Notes: generated from the sequence alone by a model not told the origin. DNA of 64,000 bases from Paenibacillus sp. BK033 (GCF_004345425.1 NZ_SLVP01000001.1:1178001-1242000); one strand, 5' to 3'; positions 9,656 through 19,499 are shown, counted from the first letter of the stretch. Made by a program: numbers and translations.

Positions 9656-9769
9656 TGTTCATTCCTCCCGAGTCGTTGTTGTGATTACCGATCACAAGAC
9701 CAATATATGAGCGTGAAAGGGGGAGGAATTGGACATTTGTACCTGTGCAGATGGTTTTGATGAATTCGC

Positions 9770-10180
9770 CTAGGGAATAGAAATCAGCGTTTTTTCGTAC
9801 TGCCGGATATGCTTGATCCTGGATTCCGCGGTTGTCCGCATCGCGTTGCCCGCGAGCAGGCTTGAAGTGGAGCCCACGCCGACCACGCTTACGCAGCCTA
9901 CATTAATCCGCGGGCAGTGGTTTACCCGGTTGATGCGAACATCCTCTCCGGAGTCCGCTACCGGGTCGATTAGCTTGGGAAGCGGGCGGTTGAATATCGG
10001 ATAAGATTCGAAGTACACGCTTCCCGCCCTCGTGTGATCGATTGCCCGTTGAACGGCAAGGGCATTCAGCTTAGGCGAGCCTACGGCGCGGTCCCCGAAC
10101 TGAATAATCGCACCTATTGAAACGTCAACGACGGACACCAGTCCAATCTGGGATACCCTTATGGGATAAGACGCTTCCAT
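9770..10180 (-). CDS. gerPE: Spore germination protein GerPE
   Basis: The 136-residue protein begins MEASYPIRVSQIGLVSVVDVS, with the IQFGD motif that recurs in GerP proteins and a later INVGCVSVVGVGSTSS segment. GerP proteins are spore components that let small germinants pass the coat. AGGAGG lies about 10 bases before the ATG. It is the last gene of the gerPA-PE cluster, 14 bases after gerPD. No gerPF follows. Confidence 0.8.
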   Translation of the reverse strand: MEASYPIRVSQIGLVSVVDVSIGAIIQFGDRAVGSPKLNALAVQRAIDHTRAGSVYFESYPIFNRPLPKLIDPVADSGEDVRINRVNHCPRINVGCVSVVGVGSTSSLLAGNAMRTTAESRIKHIRQYEKTLISIP

Positions 10181-10194
10181 TCGAACGGTTCCTC

Positions 10195-10416
10195 CTAGCC
10201 GGCCATCGGAGATTCGCCAACCGCTTCCTCTTCGCCCTCCGGTGTGGGGAGCGGAGCTAGCGGGCCGGCAATGACGGATTCGGGAGGCGTATCAAACATC
10301 GAATACAAGGTGACATAGTCGGAGTCGCCGATCTGGAACATCGAGGCCGCCGATACACCCAATATTTCAATGTTCCCAACGGTCAAGCCGCAATTGTGCA
10401 CCGTGAAATTCACCAT
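10195..10416 (-). CDS. gerPD: Spore germination protein GerPD
   Basis: The 73-residue protein has the GerPD pattern: VHNCGLTVGNIEILGVSAAS near the start, then FQIGDSDYVTLYSMFDTPPE. The acidic, proline-rich tail (PTPEGEEEAVGES) is variable. The gap to gerPC is 15 bases and the Shine-Dalgarno site is AGGAGAGG. GerPD contributes to germinant permeability of the spore coat. Confidence 0.82.
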   Translation of the reverse strand: MVNFTVHNCGLTVGNIEILGVSAASMFQIGDSDYVTLYSMFDTPPESVIAGPLAPLPTPEGEEEAVGESPMAG

Positions 10417-10431
10417 CGCTTACCTCTCCTG

Positions 10432-11106
10432 TCAGGCGCCATTGCCGCTTTTTAGCGACTGGACATATTTTTGCATGGCGGCATCCGCGTCTCTGATTGT
10501 TTTGGATAATATCATGTCTTTCTTCTCCTGCTCGGTTTGCGGATTTTGTCCTTGTCCTGCAGCTCCTGCCTCGGCCTCACCCGGCTTCAGCTGCATATAG
10601 AAATGGATGCGGGAAGGGAGCTGCTTGCGGATATCCTCCAGAACCATGCGGCGATGATAAGGATCAAGATCTACTCCGTATTCCGTCTCGAGCGCGATAA
10701 GCCTTTGCGCACCGTGCTGGCTTAAAAAACGGTCCACCTCGGCCCGTATGTCTGCATAAGGCTCGGACGGCGGAGTCAAGCCGGAGGCTGCCGCCGGATA
10801 AACGTTTGGCTTATGCGGAACCGCCAGCTGATCGATATCCCCGTCTCCGCCTGTTATTCCGGGCGGCGTCATTCCGATATTTAACGTACCTTCAAGCTTC
10901 TCGACCTTTAATTGGTCAAAATGATATTCCAGCTTCTCGATATTATAGGTTGGCTTGTTCTCCAGTTGCTTCAGCTGCTCGTTTAGAACAGCGAGTTGCT
11001 GCTCCAATGAATAGATCTGGCTCTGCTGCGCTCTTAGCTTGGCTTGTAGCTCAAGCGACCAGGCTTGCCATGGAGACAGCCCATTGCCGGGCGGCTGCTG
11101 CTGCAT
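10432..11106 (-). CDS. gerPC: Spore germination protein GerPC
   Basis: The 224-residue protein is the largest of the cluster. Residues about 18-55 form a predicted coiled coil (ELQAKLRAQQSQIYSLEQQL and on), followed by the GerPC segment YHFDQLKVEKLEGTLNIGMTP. The C-terminal part carries an alpha-helical region (RIHFYMQL) and a polar tail. GAGGAGG lies about 9 bases before the ATG. It is third in the gerP operon and is likely produced late in the mother cell. Confidence 0.85.
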   Translation of the reverse strand: MQQQPPGNGLSPWQAWSLELQAKLRAQQSQIYSLEQQLAVLNEQLKQLENKPTYNIEKLEYHFDQLKVEKLEGTLNIGMTPPGITGGDGDIDQLAVPHKPNVYPAAASGLTPPSEPYADIRAEVDRFLSQHGAQRLIALETEYGVDLDPYHRRMVLEDIRKQLPSRIHFYMQLKPGEAEAGAAGQGQNPQTEQEKKDMILSKTIRDADAAMQKYVQSLKSGNGA

Positions 11107-11126
11107 GATATAAGCCTCCTCTCATA

Positions 11127-11330
11127 TTAAGCGGGATCGGGAAGCGGGACCAGCGACAGCGGGCTTTCTTCCCCTAGCTGCGGAGCGGGTCCAGTAAATC
11201 CGCCCGAATTGTACATTTGGGATAAAGATCGGATCGATCCCGCGCTTCCTACCTGCAAGACGGAGCTGTTCGATACGCTGTTTACCCGAAGCTGCTGTAT
11301 GGTGATCGTCTGATAAATGGTCCAGTTCAT
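11127..11330 (-). CDS. gerPB: Spore germination protein GerPB
   Basis: The 67-residue protein has the GerPB core QTITIQQLRVNSVSNSSVLQ followed by VGSAGSIRSLSQMYNSGG, then a proline-rich tail. It starts 3 bases after the gerPA stop codon, which implies translational coupling; the Shine-Dalgarno site is weak. Confidence 0.85.
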   Translation of the reverse strand: MNWTIYQTITIQQLRVNSVSNSSVLQVGSAGSIRSLSQMYNSGGFTGPAPQLGEESPLSLVPLPDPA

Positions 11331-11333
11331 GCG

Positions 11334-11564
11334 TTACACCACGGTTTCCAGATTGTTCTGGGAGTTGTCTTGAACGTCCGGATCAAGCGTGTTGGTTGCG
11401 CTGACCGCATTGTTTGAATTTGCCAGGCTTCCCGTCAGGAACGAGCCGGAGCCAGCATAGGTTTTCGTCTGACTGGAGGGCGATACTTGAACCGCGTCTC
11501 CGAAATGAACGACGGCACTGGAGCCGACGCTGACGACTTTTACAAATCCAACGATAGAAGGCAT
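11334..11564 (-). CDS. gerPA: Spore germination protein GerPA (GerPA/GerPF family)
   Basis: The 76-residue protein carries the GerPA/GerPF pattern: PSIVGFVKVVSVGSSAVVHF, GDAVQVSPSSQTKTYAGSGS, then VSATNTLDPDVQD. GerPA and GerPF are paralogues; the first position in the operon favours GerPA. A sigma-K-type -10 element lies about 40 bases upstream. Confidence 0.82.
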   Translation of the reverse strand: MPSIVGFVKVVSVGSSAVVHFGDAVQVSPSSQTKTYAGSGSFLTGSLANSNNAVSATNTLDPDVQDNSQNNLETVV

Positions 11565-11601
11565 TCGTACTCACCCTTTTCCCTTAAAGCGTCTCGTATA
11601 T

Positions 11602-11610
11602 TATCGTATG
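11602..11610 (-). promoter_or_regulatory. Sigma-K-type -10 element of the gerP operon
   Basis: On the minus strand the sequence is CATACGATA, which fits the sigma-K -10 consensus CATANNNTA. It lies about 40 bases before the gerPA ATG. gerP is known to be a late mother-cell operon in Bacillus. Confidence 0.6.
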
Positions 11611-11692
11611 CGGCATACGCCCAGAGGTTCCGCCGCCCGCGCTGGATAAGTGCCCAGCGCATGGAAGGAAGTAGCCGCTCCACCCAGCTTCG

Positions 11693-11701
11693 CATATGCT
11701 A
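11693..11701 (+). promoter_or_regulatory. Sigma-K-type -10 element of the alpha-crystallin-like gene
   Basis: CATATGCTA fits CATANNNTA. Transcription would begin near 11708, after the ATG at 11696 but before the GTG at 11732, supporting the GTG as the true start. No clear AC dinucleotide was found at ideal -35 spacing. Confidence 0.5.
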
Positions 11702-11731
11702 AGAGGGAACGGCTTGGAGGTGAACGGGATC

Positions 11732-12181
11732 GTGGAGAACAAATGGGATGAGCTCGAGAGATGGCTTGACGGCCAGCGGCTTCCAAAGGGCTTCGATGTG
11801 ATGAAGGAGCCGGATTGGGTGGAGAAATTCGTCCGCAAGATGATGACCAAATCACTGCCATCGGCAGCAAATTCCATCTTGGATCAGGCGGATGAAAACG
11901 AGGGGCTTTCATTCTTTGAAACTCATCAGGACTTACTTGTGAAGTTCCACCTTCCGCGTGAGGTAAGCCGGGAAAATCTTCGATTGTACGTGCGCGATGA
12001 CCGATTAAGGATTGAAGGACTTCCAAATCAGCAGAAGGAAATCATCAAACTGCCTAAGCTTGTGAAGCCGACCATCTGCCAGGCGGTTGTGAAAAATTAT
12101 ATTTTGCAAGTCAAGCTGCGCAAAAGACCCAAGGCCGGTACTTATTATGAAACGGATATACGATGGTTGAAAGGCCGCTAA
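11732..12181 (+). CDS. Alpha-crystallin/Hsp20-like protein, likely spore coat (GerT/CotM-like)
   Basis: The product has 149 residues from the GTG at 11732, which has GGAGGTG 9 bases upstream. Residues about 70-145 look like an alpha-crystallin domain (LLVKFHLPREVSRENLRLYV, DDRLRIEG, then VKNYILQVKLRKRP), but the canonical A-x-x-x-N-G-V-L motif is altered. The N-terminal half is helical and unrecognised. In B. subtilis the germination protein GerT and coat protein CotM have diverged crystallin domains and depend on sigma-K. The divergent position opposite gerP and the CATANNNTA element fit this, but orthology is not proven. Confidence 0.6.
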   Translation: MENKWDELERWLDGQRLPKGFDVMKEPDWVEKFVRKMMTKSLPSAANSILDQADENEGLSFFETHQDLLVKFHLPREVSRENLRLYVRDDRLRIEGLPNQQKEIIKLPKLVKPTICQAVVKNYILQVKLRKRPKAGTYYETDIRWLKGR

Positions 12182-12354
12182 TCCAGGGCCTTGCGGCCGT
12201 CGTTTTCTTTTGGGGAGAAAACGATATTATGGCTAAGCGGTGAAAGCCGTTTCACCTTGTCGCCTTTTCTTGCGGATTGCGGCTGGCGAATGAAGGGACA
12301 ATCCCTTATAATGCTAATTGTGTGCTTGCATTATTACATAGGGGAGTGTATGCA

Positions 12355-12555
12355 GTGACTTTAGTCGATGTCAGTGACATCTCTAGATCATTATTTATTA
12401 TCGGGGTCGTCTTCTTATTGCTCATTTTCGGATTATTGAGTCTTGGCATTCTTCGTATGTTCCAGCAGCGCTTTCGTTACGGATGGGTTTGTTTTGCGGG
12501 AGCGGTCGTCAGCTTTATCGTTTTAATGATTATATTGAACAAATGGTATGTATAG
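12355..12555 (+). CDS. Small two-helix membrane protein, unknown
   Basis: The product has 66 residues, starting at GTG 12355 behind AGGGGAG at 8-base spacing. Two hydrophobic helices are visible (about 10-32, LFIIGVVFLLLIFGLLSLGI, and about 44-61, WVCFAGAVVSFIVLMIIL) separated by a basic loop QQRFRYG. No family was recognised. It is followed 35 bases later by another small two-helix protein, so the two probably form an operon. The upstream gap (12182-12354) contains a GGTGAAA/TTTCACC hairpin. Confidence 0.6.
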   Translation: MTLVDVSDISRSLFIIGVVFLLLIFGLLSLGILRMFQQRFRYGWVCFAGAVVSFIVLMIILNKWYV

Positions 12556-12590
12556 CGGGTTTCTGCAGATAAGTAGGGAGGGTTTCCGTT

Positions 12591-12815
12591 ATGATGTGGA
12601 CGGCGATCTGGTTTGTTATTAATATGTTTTTTGTGGCATCGGTCATTACCTTGCTGTTCATGCATCGATCCGTTACGGAAGCGGCCCTGGATCCCGCAGG
12701 CGGGGAACGACTCGCGGCGGCGAAAACAAGACGCAAATGGGTGTCGATCATAAGCATTGTGTTATTCCTGGCTATGTGTGCAAGTTTTCTGATAAACATG
12801 CGGCTGAACGGATGA
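12591..12815 (+). CDS. Small two-helix membrane protein, unknown
   Basis: The product has 74 residues with helices at about 4-23 (AIWFVINMFFVASVITLLFM) and about 49-69 (VSIISIVLFLAMCASFLI), joined by a charged loop rich in Ala, Arg and Lys. GGGAGGG precedes a double ATG (12591 and 12594). A terminator follows at once, so this is the last gene of the two-gene unit. Function unknown. Confidence 0.6.
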   Translation: MMWTAIWFVINMFFVASVITLLFMHRSVTEAALDPAGGERLAAAKTRRKWVSIISIVLFLAMCASFLINMRLNG

Positions 12816-12833
12816 ATCAAGCCGCGTCCTAAG

Positions 12834-12864
12834 AGAGGCTCTCATTGACGAGAGTCTTTTTTTT
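12834..12864 (+). terminator. Rho-independent terminator
   Basis: A CTCTC/GAGAG stem extended by G-U and A-T pairs encloses a 6-base loop and is followed by a run of eight T. Confidence 0.75.
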
Positions 12865-12909
12865 CGGCATTATGAATAGAAAGACACTTTATTGTCGGAG
12901 GTCCTTCCA

Positions 12910-13347
12910 TTGCATACCATAGATGAAATTATACAAAGAATGACCGGACAAGGACTTCGCATTACGGACCAGCGCAAATCGCTGGCCAAATTATTTGCGG
13001 AGACTCCGGGCTACCTGGCACCCAAGGAAGTTTACGAATATATGGGCAAGTCCTACTCGGGCCTGAGCTTTGATACCGTATACCGCAATTTGCGCGTGAT
13101 GGAGGAGCTTGGGGTTATCGAGCAGGTTATCTTTGAGGATGGCGTTAAATTCAAGCTTCATTGCAGGGAAAACGACCATCACCATCATATGATTTGTCTG
13201 CAATGCGGCCATACGTACCCGATTACGTTCTGTCCGATGGAGCAGACGGTCGTGCCGGATGATTTCCGAGTGGTGAAGCATAAATTCGAAGTATTCGGCT
13301 ACTGCAAAGACTGCATTCAAGAAGAGTCGGAAGCCGGGGCAAACTGA
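12910..13347 (+). CDS. zur: Fur-family zinc uptake regulator
   Basis: The 145-residue protein has the Fur winged helix ([13 protein letters not shown], then [16 protein letters not shown]) and metal sites: [11 protein letters not shown], then FCPM, and a terminal YCKDC. Two CxxC pairs form the structural zinc site of Fur/Zur proteins. Zur is proposed because a Zur-like box precedes znuA about 3 kb away and a second family member near 61.8 kb fits Fur better. TTG 12910 is chosen because GGAGGT lies 7 bases upstream. The stop overlaps the yidD ATG by one base. PerR cannot be fully excluded. Confidence 0.8.
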   Translation: MHTIDEIIQRMTGQGLRITDQRKSLAKLFAETPGYLAPKEVYEYMGKSYSGLSFDTVYRNLRVMEELGVIEQVIFEDGVKFKLHCRENDHHHHMICLQCGHTYPITFCPMEQTVVPDDFRVVKHKFEVFGYCKDCIQEESEAGAN

Positions 13348-13622
13348 TGGCGCACAGCCGAACGGCCGTAAGGGTGATGAAGGCGCCGGTCCTTTTTTAC
13401 CGGAAGGTTATATCGCCGCTTACGCCGCCGACCTGCCGTTATTATCCCACTTGTTCGGCGTATGCCCTCGAGGCGCTTGAGAAGCACGGAGCTGTTAAGG
13501 GCTCATGGCTTGCCGCCAAACGGATCGCCAGATGCCATCCGTTCCATCCCGGGGGGTACGATCCCGTTCCGCCTGTCCCGGGCGAGCAGAAGAACGATGC
13601 GGACGGAACGGCTGCTCCTTGA
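13347..13622 (+). CDS. yidD: Membrane protein insertion efficiency factor YidD
   Basis: The 91-residue protein has the YidD signature: [37 protein letters not shown], and [17 protein letters not shown]. YidD is a small membrane-associated protein that assists YidC-dependent insertion. Its ATG shares one base with the zur stop codon, so the two are co-translated. The last 15 residues are low-complexity. Confidence 0.92.
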   Translation: MAHSRTAVRVMKAPVLFYRKVISPLTPPTCRYYPTCSAYALEALEKHGAVKGSWLAAKRIARCHPFHPGGYDPVPPVPGEQKNDADGTAAP

Positions 13623-13648
13623 CAATGGAGCACTCCATTGGTTATATT
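13619..13648 (+). promoter_or_regulatory. Promoter of the metG T-box leader with palindromic spacer
   Basis: TTGACA (13619-13624) and TATATT (13643-13648) are 18 bases apart. The spacer holds a perfect palindrome, CAATGGAG-CA-CTCCATTG (13623-13640). It overlaps the end of yidD. The palindrome could be an operator or a weak terminator stem for zur-yidD. Confidence 0.5.
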
Positions 13649-13675
13649 TTGTCATATAAGCATATTTCCTATATT

Positions 13676-13960
13676 CGATGAACGGATAAGTACGATGAAG
13701 ATGCCATGACAGAGAGCCGGGCGACACGCTGGAAGCCGGTATGGATACACATCGGAAGATGGTCCCGGAGAATCTGTTTCCGAGCCTGCATGAGAGGTAA
13801 GGGAATCGCGTAAAGCCGGCGTTAACGGCTCTGCCGCTCAGAATGGCGGCAACACGAAGCTGCTGTGCGGTGGTTGAATCATAAAAGCGCAGCGGGAATT
13901 TGGGTGGTACCGCGTGAGTGAACTTGAACTCTCGTCCCATGTTGGACGGGAGTTTTTTGC
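13676..13960 (+). ncRNA. T-box riboswitch leader (methionine type) of metG
   Basis: The leader contains the T-box core TGGGTGGTACCGCG at 13901-13914, which pairs with the acceptor end of uncharged tRNA. It is followed by a terminator stem CTCTCGTCC/GGACGGGAG with T6 (13928-13957). Stem I elements include GAGAGCCGGG...GCTGGAAGCCGG. The likely specifier codon is ATG at 13790-13792, read on the 3-prime side of stem I, which fits tRNA-Met and the downstream gene. It fills the 379-base gap between yidD and metG. Confidence 0.9.
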
Positions 13961-13997
13961 GTTCTCTCGCTTCATTACGATCATAACGGAGGAATGA

Positions 13998-15992
<1,995 letters not shown>

Positions 15993-16003
15993 ATCGTAAT
16001 ATC

Positions 16004-16041
16004 GAGAACCGCCCGGATATCCAGTCCGAGGCGGTTCTCTT
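16004..16041. terminator. Terminator after metG
   Basis: A GAGAACCGCC/GGCGGTTCTC stem extended by GGA/TCC is followed by CTTTCGTC. Confidence 0.75.
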
Positions 16042-16096
16042 TCGTCATCACGTATGCACGGGTACCGGCTTGTAAATAGTAGTTAATAGTTTTTGG

Positions 16097-16151
16097 TTGA
16101 CAGGGTGTAATCCCGCTCGTATAATCTAGAACGTAATAGTAACGATTACTA
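16097..16151 (+). promoter_or_regulatory. znu promoter with Zur-box-like operator
   Basis: A consensus sigma-A promoter, TTGACA (16097-16102) and TATAAT (16120-16125) with 17-base spacing, is followed by TAGTAAC-G-ATTACTA (16137-16151). This 7-1-7 inverted repeat resembles Fur-family operators and the TCGTAAT-N-ATTACGA type Zur box. It lies at the expected transcription start, so Zur binding would block initiation. Confidence 0.75.
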
Positions 16152-16180
16152 AAAAGAGTTTCGAAATGGAGATTATACGA

Positions 16181-17137
16181 ATGCGCTCTATAAAACATAT
16201 GAGTTTGCTGCTGTCGGCCATGATCGTATTTTTGGCAGCTTGCGGGACTAATTCGGATAAAACGCTGGTTGAAGGCAAGACCAATGTCGTTACCAGCTTT
16301 TATCCCCTCTATTATTTGGCATCGGAAATTGGCGGAGACCGCGTAAATGTCGTCAATCTTATTCCCGCCGGCGTAGAGCCTCATGACTGGACGCCCAAGA
16401 GCCAAGATTTGACCATCGCTTCGAAGGCGCAGCTGTTCTTGTATAACGGGGCCGGCCTTGAAGGCTGGACGGATGATTTTTTGAATGGTCTGCCCAAGAA
16501 CACCGGCCTGATCACGGCCGAGATGAGCAAGGGAATTGAACTTATACATGGAAATCCCGAAGAAGAAGAGGAAGACCACGATCATGGCGAGCATGATCAT
16601 GACCACGGGCTTGATGTCGATCCGCATACCTGGGTGAGTCCGAAGTCTGCTATGGTGATGGCGGCCAATGTGAAGGACAGCTTGATTCAGGCCGATCCTG
16701 CCCACAAGGAAGATTTCGAGGCGAATTATGATGAGCTTGCAGGCAAGCTGGAAGCGCTGAACGAGGAATTTGAGTCTAAGTTAGCGGCAGCACCCCATAA
16801 ATCGATTGTAGTCTCCCATCAGGCTTTTGGTTATTTAGCCAGAGACTATGGGTTGACGCAGATCGCGATAACAGGTCTGTCCCCCGATGCCGAGCCGCGC
16901 GCCCAGGATTTGCTTAAGGTTGCGAAGTTTGTGAAGTCGGAGGGCATCAAATATATTTATTTCGAAGAGATGGTATCGCCGGATCTGGCAAAAACGATCG
17001 CAAGCGAAACGCATACGAAGCTGCTCGTGCTTAATCCGATCGAGGGTCTTACGCCAAAGCAGGAAAAAGCCGGCGAGGATTATCTCAGCTTGATGCAGAA
17101 GAATCTGCAAAATTTATTGACCGGATTACAGGAATAA
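16181..17137 (+). CDS. znuA: Zinc ABC transporter substrate-binding lipoprotein
   Basis: A type II signal sequence ends in a lipobox (FLAACG), so the protein is anchored outside the membrane. The mature protein has the cluster A-I metal-binding fold with VEPHDWTP, an acidic/His-rich loop (EEDHDHGEHDHDHG) typical of ZnuA, then DPHTWVSP, VSHQAFGY and a late YFEEM. The ATG at 16181 is preferred (GGAG 9 bases upstream); an in-frame ATG at 16166 is possible. It is first in znuACB behind a Zur box, which favours zinc over manganese. Confidence 0.9.
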   Translation: MRSIKHMSLLLSAMIVFLAACGTNSDKTLVEGKTNVVTSFYPLYYLASEIGGDRVNVVNLIPAGVEPHDWTPKSQDLTIASKAQLFLYNGAGLEGWTDDFLNGLPKNTGLITAEMSKGIELIHGNPEEEEEDHDHGEHDHDHGLDVDPHTWVSPKSAMVMAANVKDSLIQADPAHKEDFEANYDELAGKLEALNEEFESKLAAAPHKSIVVSHQAFGYLARDYGLTQIAITGLSPDAEPRAQDLLKVAKFVKSEGIKYIYFEEMVSPDLAKTIASETHTKLLVLNPIEGLTPKQEKAGEDYLSLMQKNLQNLLTGLQE

Positions 17138-17167
17138 TACAAGGGTTATGGAGAGAGGAGGGCAACG

Positions 17168-17968
17168 ATGCAAAACGCGAGTTGTCACCAAGATATAATA
17201 ACGCTGGAGAACGTATCTTTTTCCTATCAGAGCCAGGCGGTTCACAAAGGGCTTAATTTTTCGGTAAAAGAACGGGATTTCATAGGTTTGATCGGCTCAA
17301 ACGGCGCTGGCAAAACAACCTTGCTTCGCATGATTGTCGGGCTGCTGAAGCCGGAGAGCGGAACGATTCGCCTGTTCGGCCAGCCGGTGTCCCAGTTCAA
17401 GGACTGGGATCGGATCGGTTACGTGCCGCAGAAAAATTCGTTTAATCCGCTGTTCCCGGCAACCGTGCGAGAGGTTGTATTGTCGGGGCTGTACAGCCGG
17501 AATAAGCTTTTCCGCAAAATCACGAAAGCCGATCAGAAGAAATGCGAGGATGCCCTTCACGCGATGAATATAGAGGATCTGGCAATGAAGCGGATCGGAG
17601 AGCTGTCCGGCGGACAGCAGCAGCGGGTGTTTCTCGCAAGAGCCCTGATTAACAATCCGTCGCTTCTGATTTTGGATGAACCAACGGTTGGCATCGATTC
17701 GGAGACGCAGGAAGGCTTTTTCCATATGATCAAGCATATGCACCAGCATCATAACATTACGTTTCTAATGGTATCGCACGACATGGAAATGATCCGGTCT
17801 TATCTAGGCCAGCAGCCTGCGGCGGAAAGCGGCAAGCTGAAATTTTACAAGAAGCATTCGCATGATCTGCAGAATTGCGTAGAGAACGATTTGACGCATA
17901 GCTTGAAGGAGCTTCGTCAACAAATGGAGAGCAGGAGAGAGGTCGTTACGGTTGGAGATCTTGGCTAG
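17168..17968 (+). CDS. znuC: Zinc ABC transporter ATP-binding protein
   Basis: The 266-residue ABC ATPase has Walker A GSNGAGKTT, the signature LSGGQQQRVFLARAL, Walker B LLILDEPTVG and the switch SHD. It drives zinc import by ZnuB using ATP. The C-terminal 50 residues (from FYKKHSHDLQN) extend past the ABC domain. GGAGAGAGGAGGG lies upstream of the ATG. It overlaps znuB by 17 bases. Confidence 0.92.
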   Translation: MQNASCHQDIITLENVSFSYQSQAVHKGLNFSVKERDFIGLIGSNGAGKTTLLRMIVGLLKPESGTIRLFGQPVSQFKDWDRIGYVPQKNSFNPLFPATVREVVLSGLYSRNKLFRKITKADQKKCEDALHAMNIEDLAMKRIGELSGGQQQRVFLARALINNPSLLILDEPTVGIDSETQEGFFHMIKHMHQHHNITFLMVSHDMEMIRSYLGQQPAAESGKLKFYKKHSHDLQNCVENDLTHSLKELRQQMESRREVVTVGDLG

Positions 17969-18761
17969 TGAGTTTTTTCAGCGGGCGTTAATCGGAGGCG
18001 TACTGATCGGGATCACGGCACCGCTTATGGGTATTTTTCTCGTGCTGCGCCGCTTATCGATGATTGGCGACACATTGTCCCACGTATCGATTGCGGGGGT
18101 TGCCCTAGGATTCCTGATTGGCGTATATCCGGTAGCGGTTGGCCTGGTGTTCGCGATTATTGCTTCCTTCTTTATCGAGAAGCTGCGGAAAACGTACAAA
18201 ACATACGCGGAATTGTCCATTGCCATTATCATGTCCGGCGGCGTTGCGCTGGCTTCGATATTGTTCACGATGGGCAGGGGCTTTAATATTAATGTGAACG
18301 GTTATTTGTTCGGCAGTATTTTTACCCTCGACAATGTGGACCTCATTACGATTGCGGTCGTTACGGTTGTGGTATTGGTAGCCATCCGCACGCAGCTGAA
18401 GGAGCTGTTCCTGCTTACGTTCGACGAGGATGCGGCAGCTGTTAGCGGCTTGCCCGTTCGGTTCTATAATGTTATGATTAGCGTGCTTACTGCACTTGTC
18501 ATTAGCGCGTCTATTAAAATCGTGGGAGCGTTGCTTGTTTCGGCACTGCTTACTATTCCGGCTGCCTGCAGCCTGATTATAGCCCGCAGCTTTCGCCAAA
18601 GCGTCATTACGGTTGTCGTGATCGGGGAGCTGGCCGTTGTGGCCGGACTGATGCTGGCAGGCGTATGGAATCTTGCGCCGGGCGGTACGATCGTTTTGTT
18701 ATTGATTGCGATTATGCTTGTTCTTCTGCTGCTGAAGCGCGGTTTGAAGATGGGAAGTTAA
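17952..18761 (+). CDS. znuB: Zinc ABC transporter permease
   Basis: The 269-residue polytopic protein has about eight hydrophobic segments and the ABC-3 family segment LRRLSMIGDTLSHVSIAGVA near the start. It forms the zinc channel with ZnuC and receives metal from ZnuA. The TTG start at 17952 lies inside znuC with a GAGAGG site upstream. The end of the operon is not marked by a clear terminator. Confidence 0.9.
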   Translation: MEILASEFFQRALIGGVLIGITAPLMGIFLVLRRLSMIGDTLSHVSIAGVALGFLIGVYPVAVGLVFAIIASFFIEKLRKTYKTYAELSIAIIMSGGVALASILFTMGRGFNINVNGYLFGSIFTLDNVDLITIAVVTVVVLVAIRTQLKELFLLTFDEDAAAVSGLPVRFYNVMISVLTALVISASIKIVGALLVSALLTIPAACSLIIARSFRQSVITVVVIGELAVVAGLMLAGVWNLAPGGTIVLLLIAIMLVLLLLKRGLKMGS

Positions 18762-18782
18762 CTTCGACTGAGGTGTTTAACT

Positions 18783-19499
18783 TTGGATAACATTAACGTA
18801 TGGCTGGCGTTTGGCGCCGGCTTTGCTTCATTTATCTCGCCTTGCTGCCTGCCTTTATATCCTTCGTATTTATCCTACATAACCGGCATTTCCGTTAGTG
18901 ATTTGAAGAATAACAATCAGACTTCCCAGATGAGAATGAGGACGATGTCGCATACCTTGTTTTTTATACTTGGATTTTGCACGGTGTATTACACGCTTGG
19001 CTACGGCTCCAACGTATTCGCTGAATTTTTCAGCCAATACGAGGATTTGATCCGGAAGCTTTCGGCTATTCTGATCGTGCTCATGGGCTTATTCCTCGCG
19101 GGTATTTTCCAGCCCCAGGCGCTTATGAAGGAACGCCGTTTCCATTTTGACCCGACCAAAAAAACCGGATATCTCGGTTCGTTTATTTTTGGCGTCGGCT
19201 TCTCGGCAGGCTGGACGCCTTGCATCGGTCCGGCATTGACCGCGATTCTGGCCCTGGCGGCGTCGAAGCCGGGAACATGGTTCGAGCTGACGACCGCGTA
19301 TGCTTTAGGCTTCGCCATTCCGTTTTTCCTGTTGGCCTTTTTCCTTGGATCGGCTCGTTGGCTGCTTAAATATTCGTCCGTCGTCATGCGAATCGGCGGG
19401 GGCGTCATGGTGCTGATGGGGATCCTTCTGTTTACGGATCAGATGACCAAAATTACGATTTGGCTGAATCAGGTAACGCCTGCTTTCATGAAGTTTTAA
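18783..19499 (+). CDS. ccdA: CcdA-like cytochrome c biogenesis / thiol-disulfide membrane protein
   Basis: The 238-residue membrane protein has six hydrophobic helices and the two Cys-Pro motifs of CcdA/DsbD-beta: FISPCCLPLYPSYLSY and GWTPCIGPALT. CcdA carries reducing equivalents from cytoplasmic thioredoxin across the membrane for cytochrome c maturation or spore thiol chemistry. TTG 18783 follows TGAGGTG. It begins 21 bases after znuB, so it may be read with the zinc operon. The SPCCLP variant holds an extra Cys. Confidence 0.85.
   Translation: MDNINVWLAFGAGFASFISPCCLPLYPSYLSYITGISVSDLKNNNQTSQMRMRTMSHTLFFILGFCTVYYTLGYGSNVFAEFFSQYEDLIRKLSAILIVLMGLFLAGIFQPQALMKERRFHFDPTKKTGYLGSFIFGVGFSAGWTPCIGPALTAILALAASKPGTWFELTTAYALGFAIPFFLLAFFLGSARWLLKYSSVVMRIGGGVMVLMGILLFTDQMTKITIWLNQVTPAFMKF

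Noticed and set aside
12239..12256. GGTGAAA/TTTCACC hairpin before the small membrane protein pair
   Set aside because: Short stem without a T run or conserved context; too weak to call a terminator or riboswitch.
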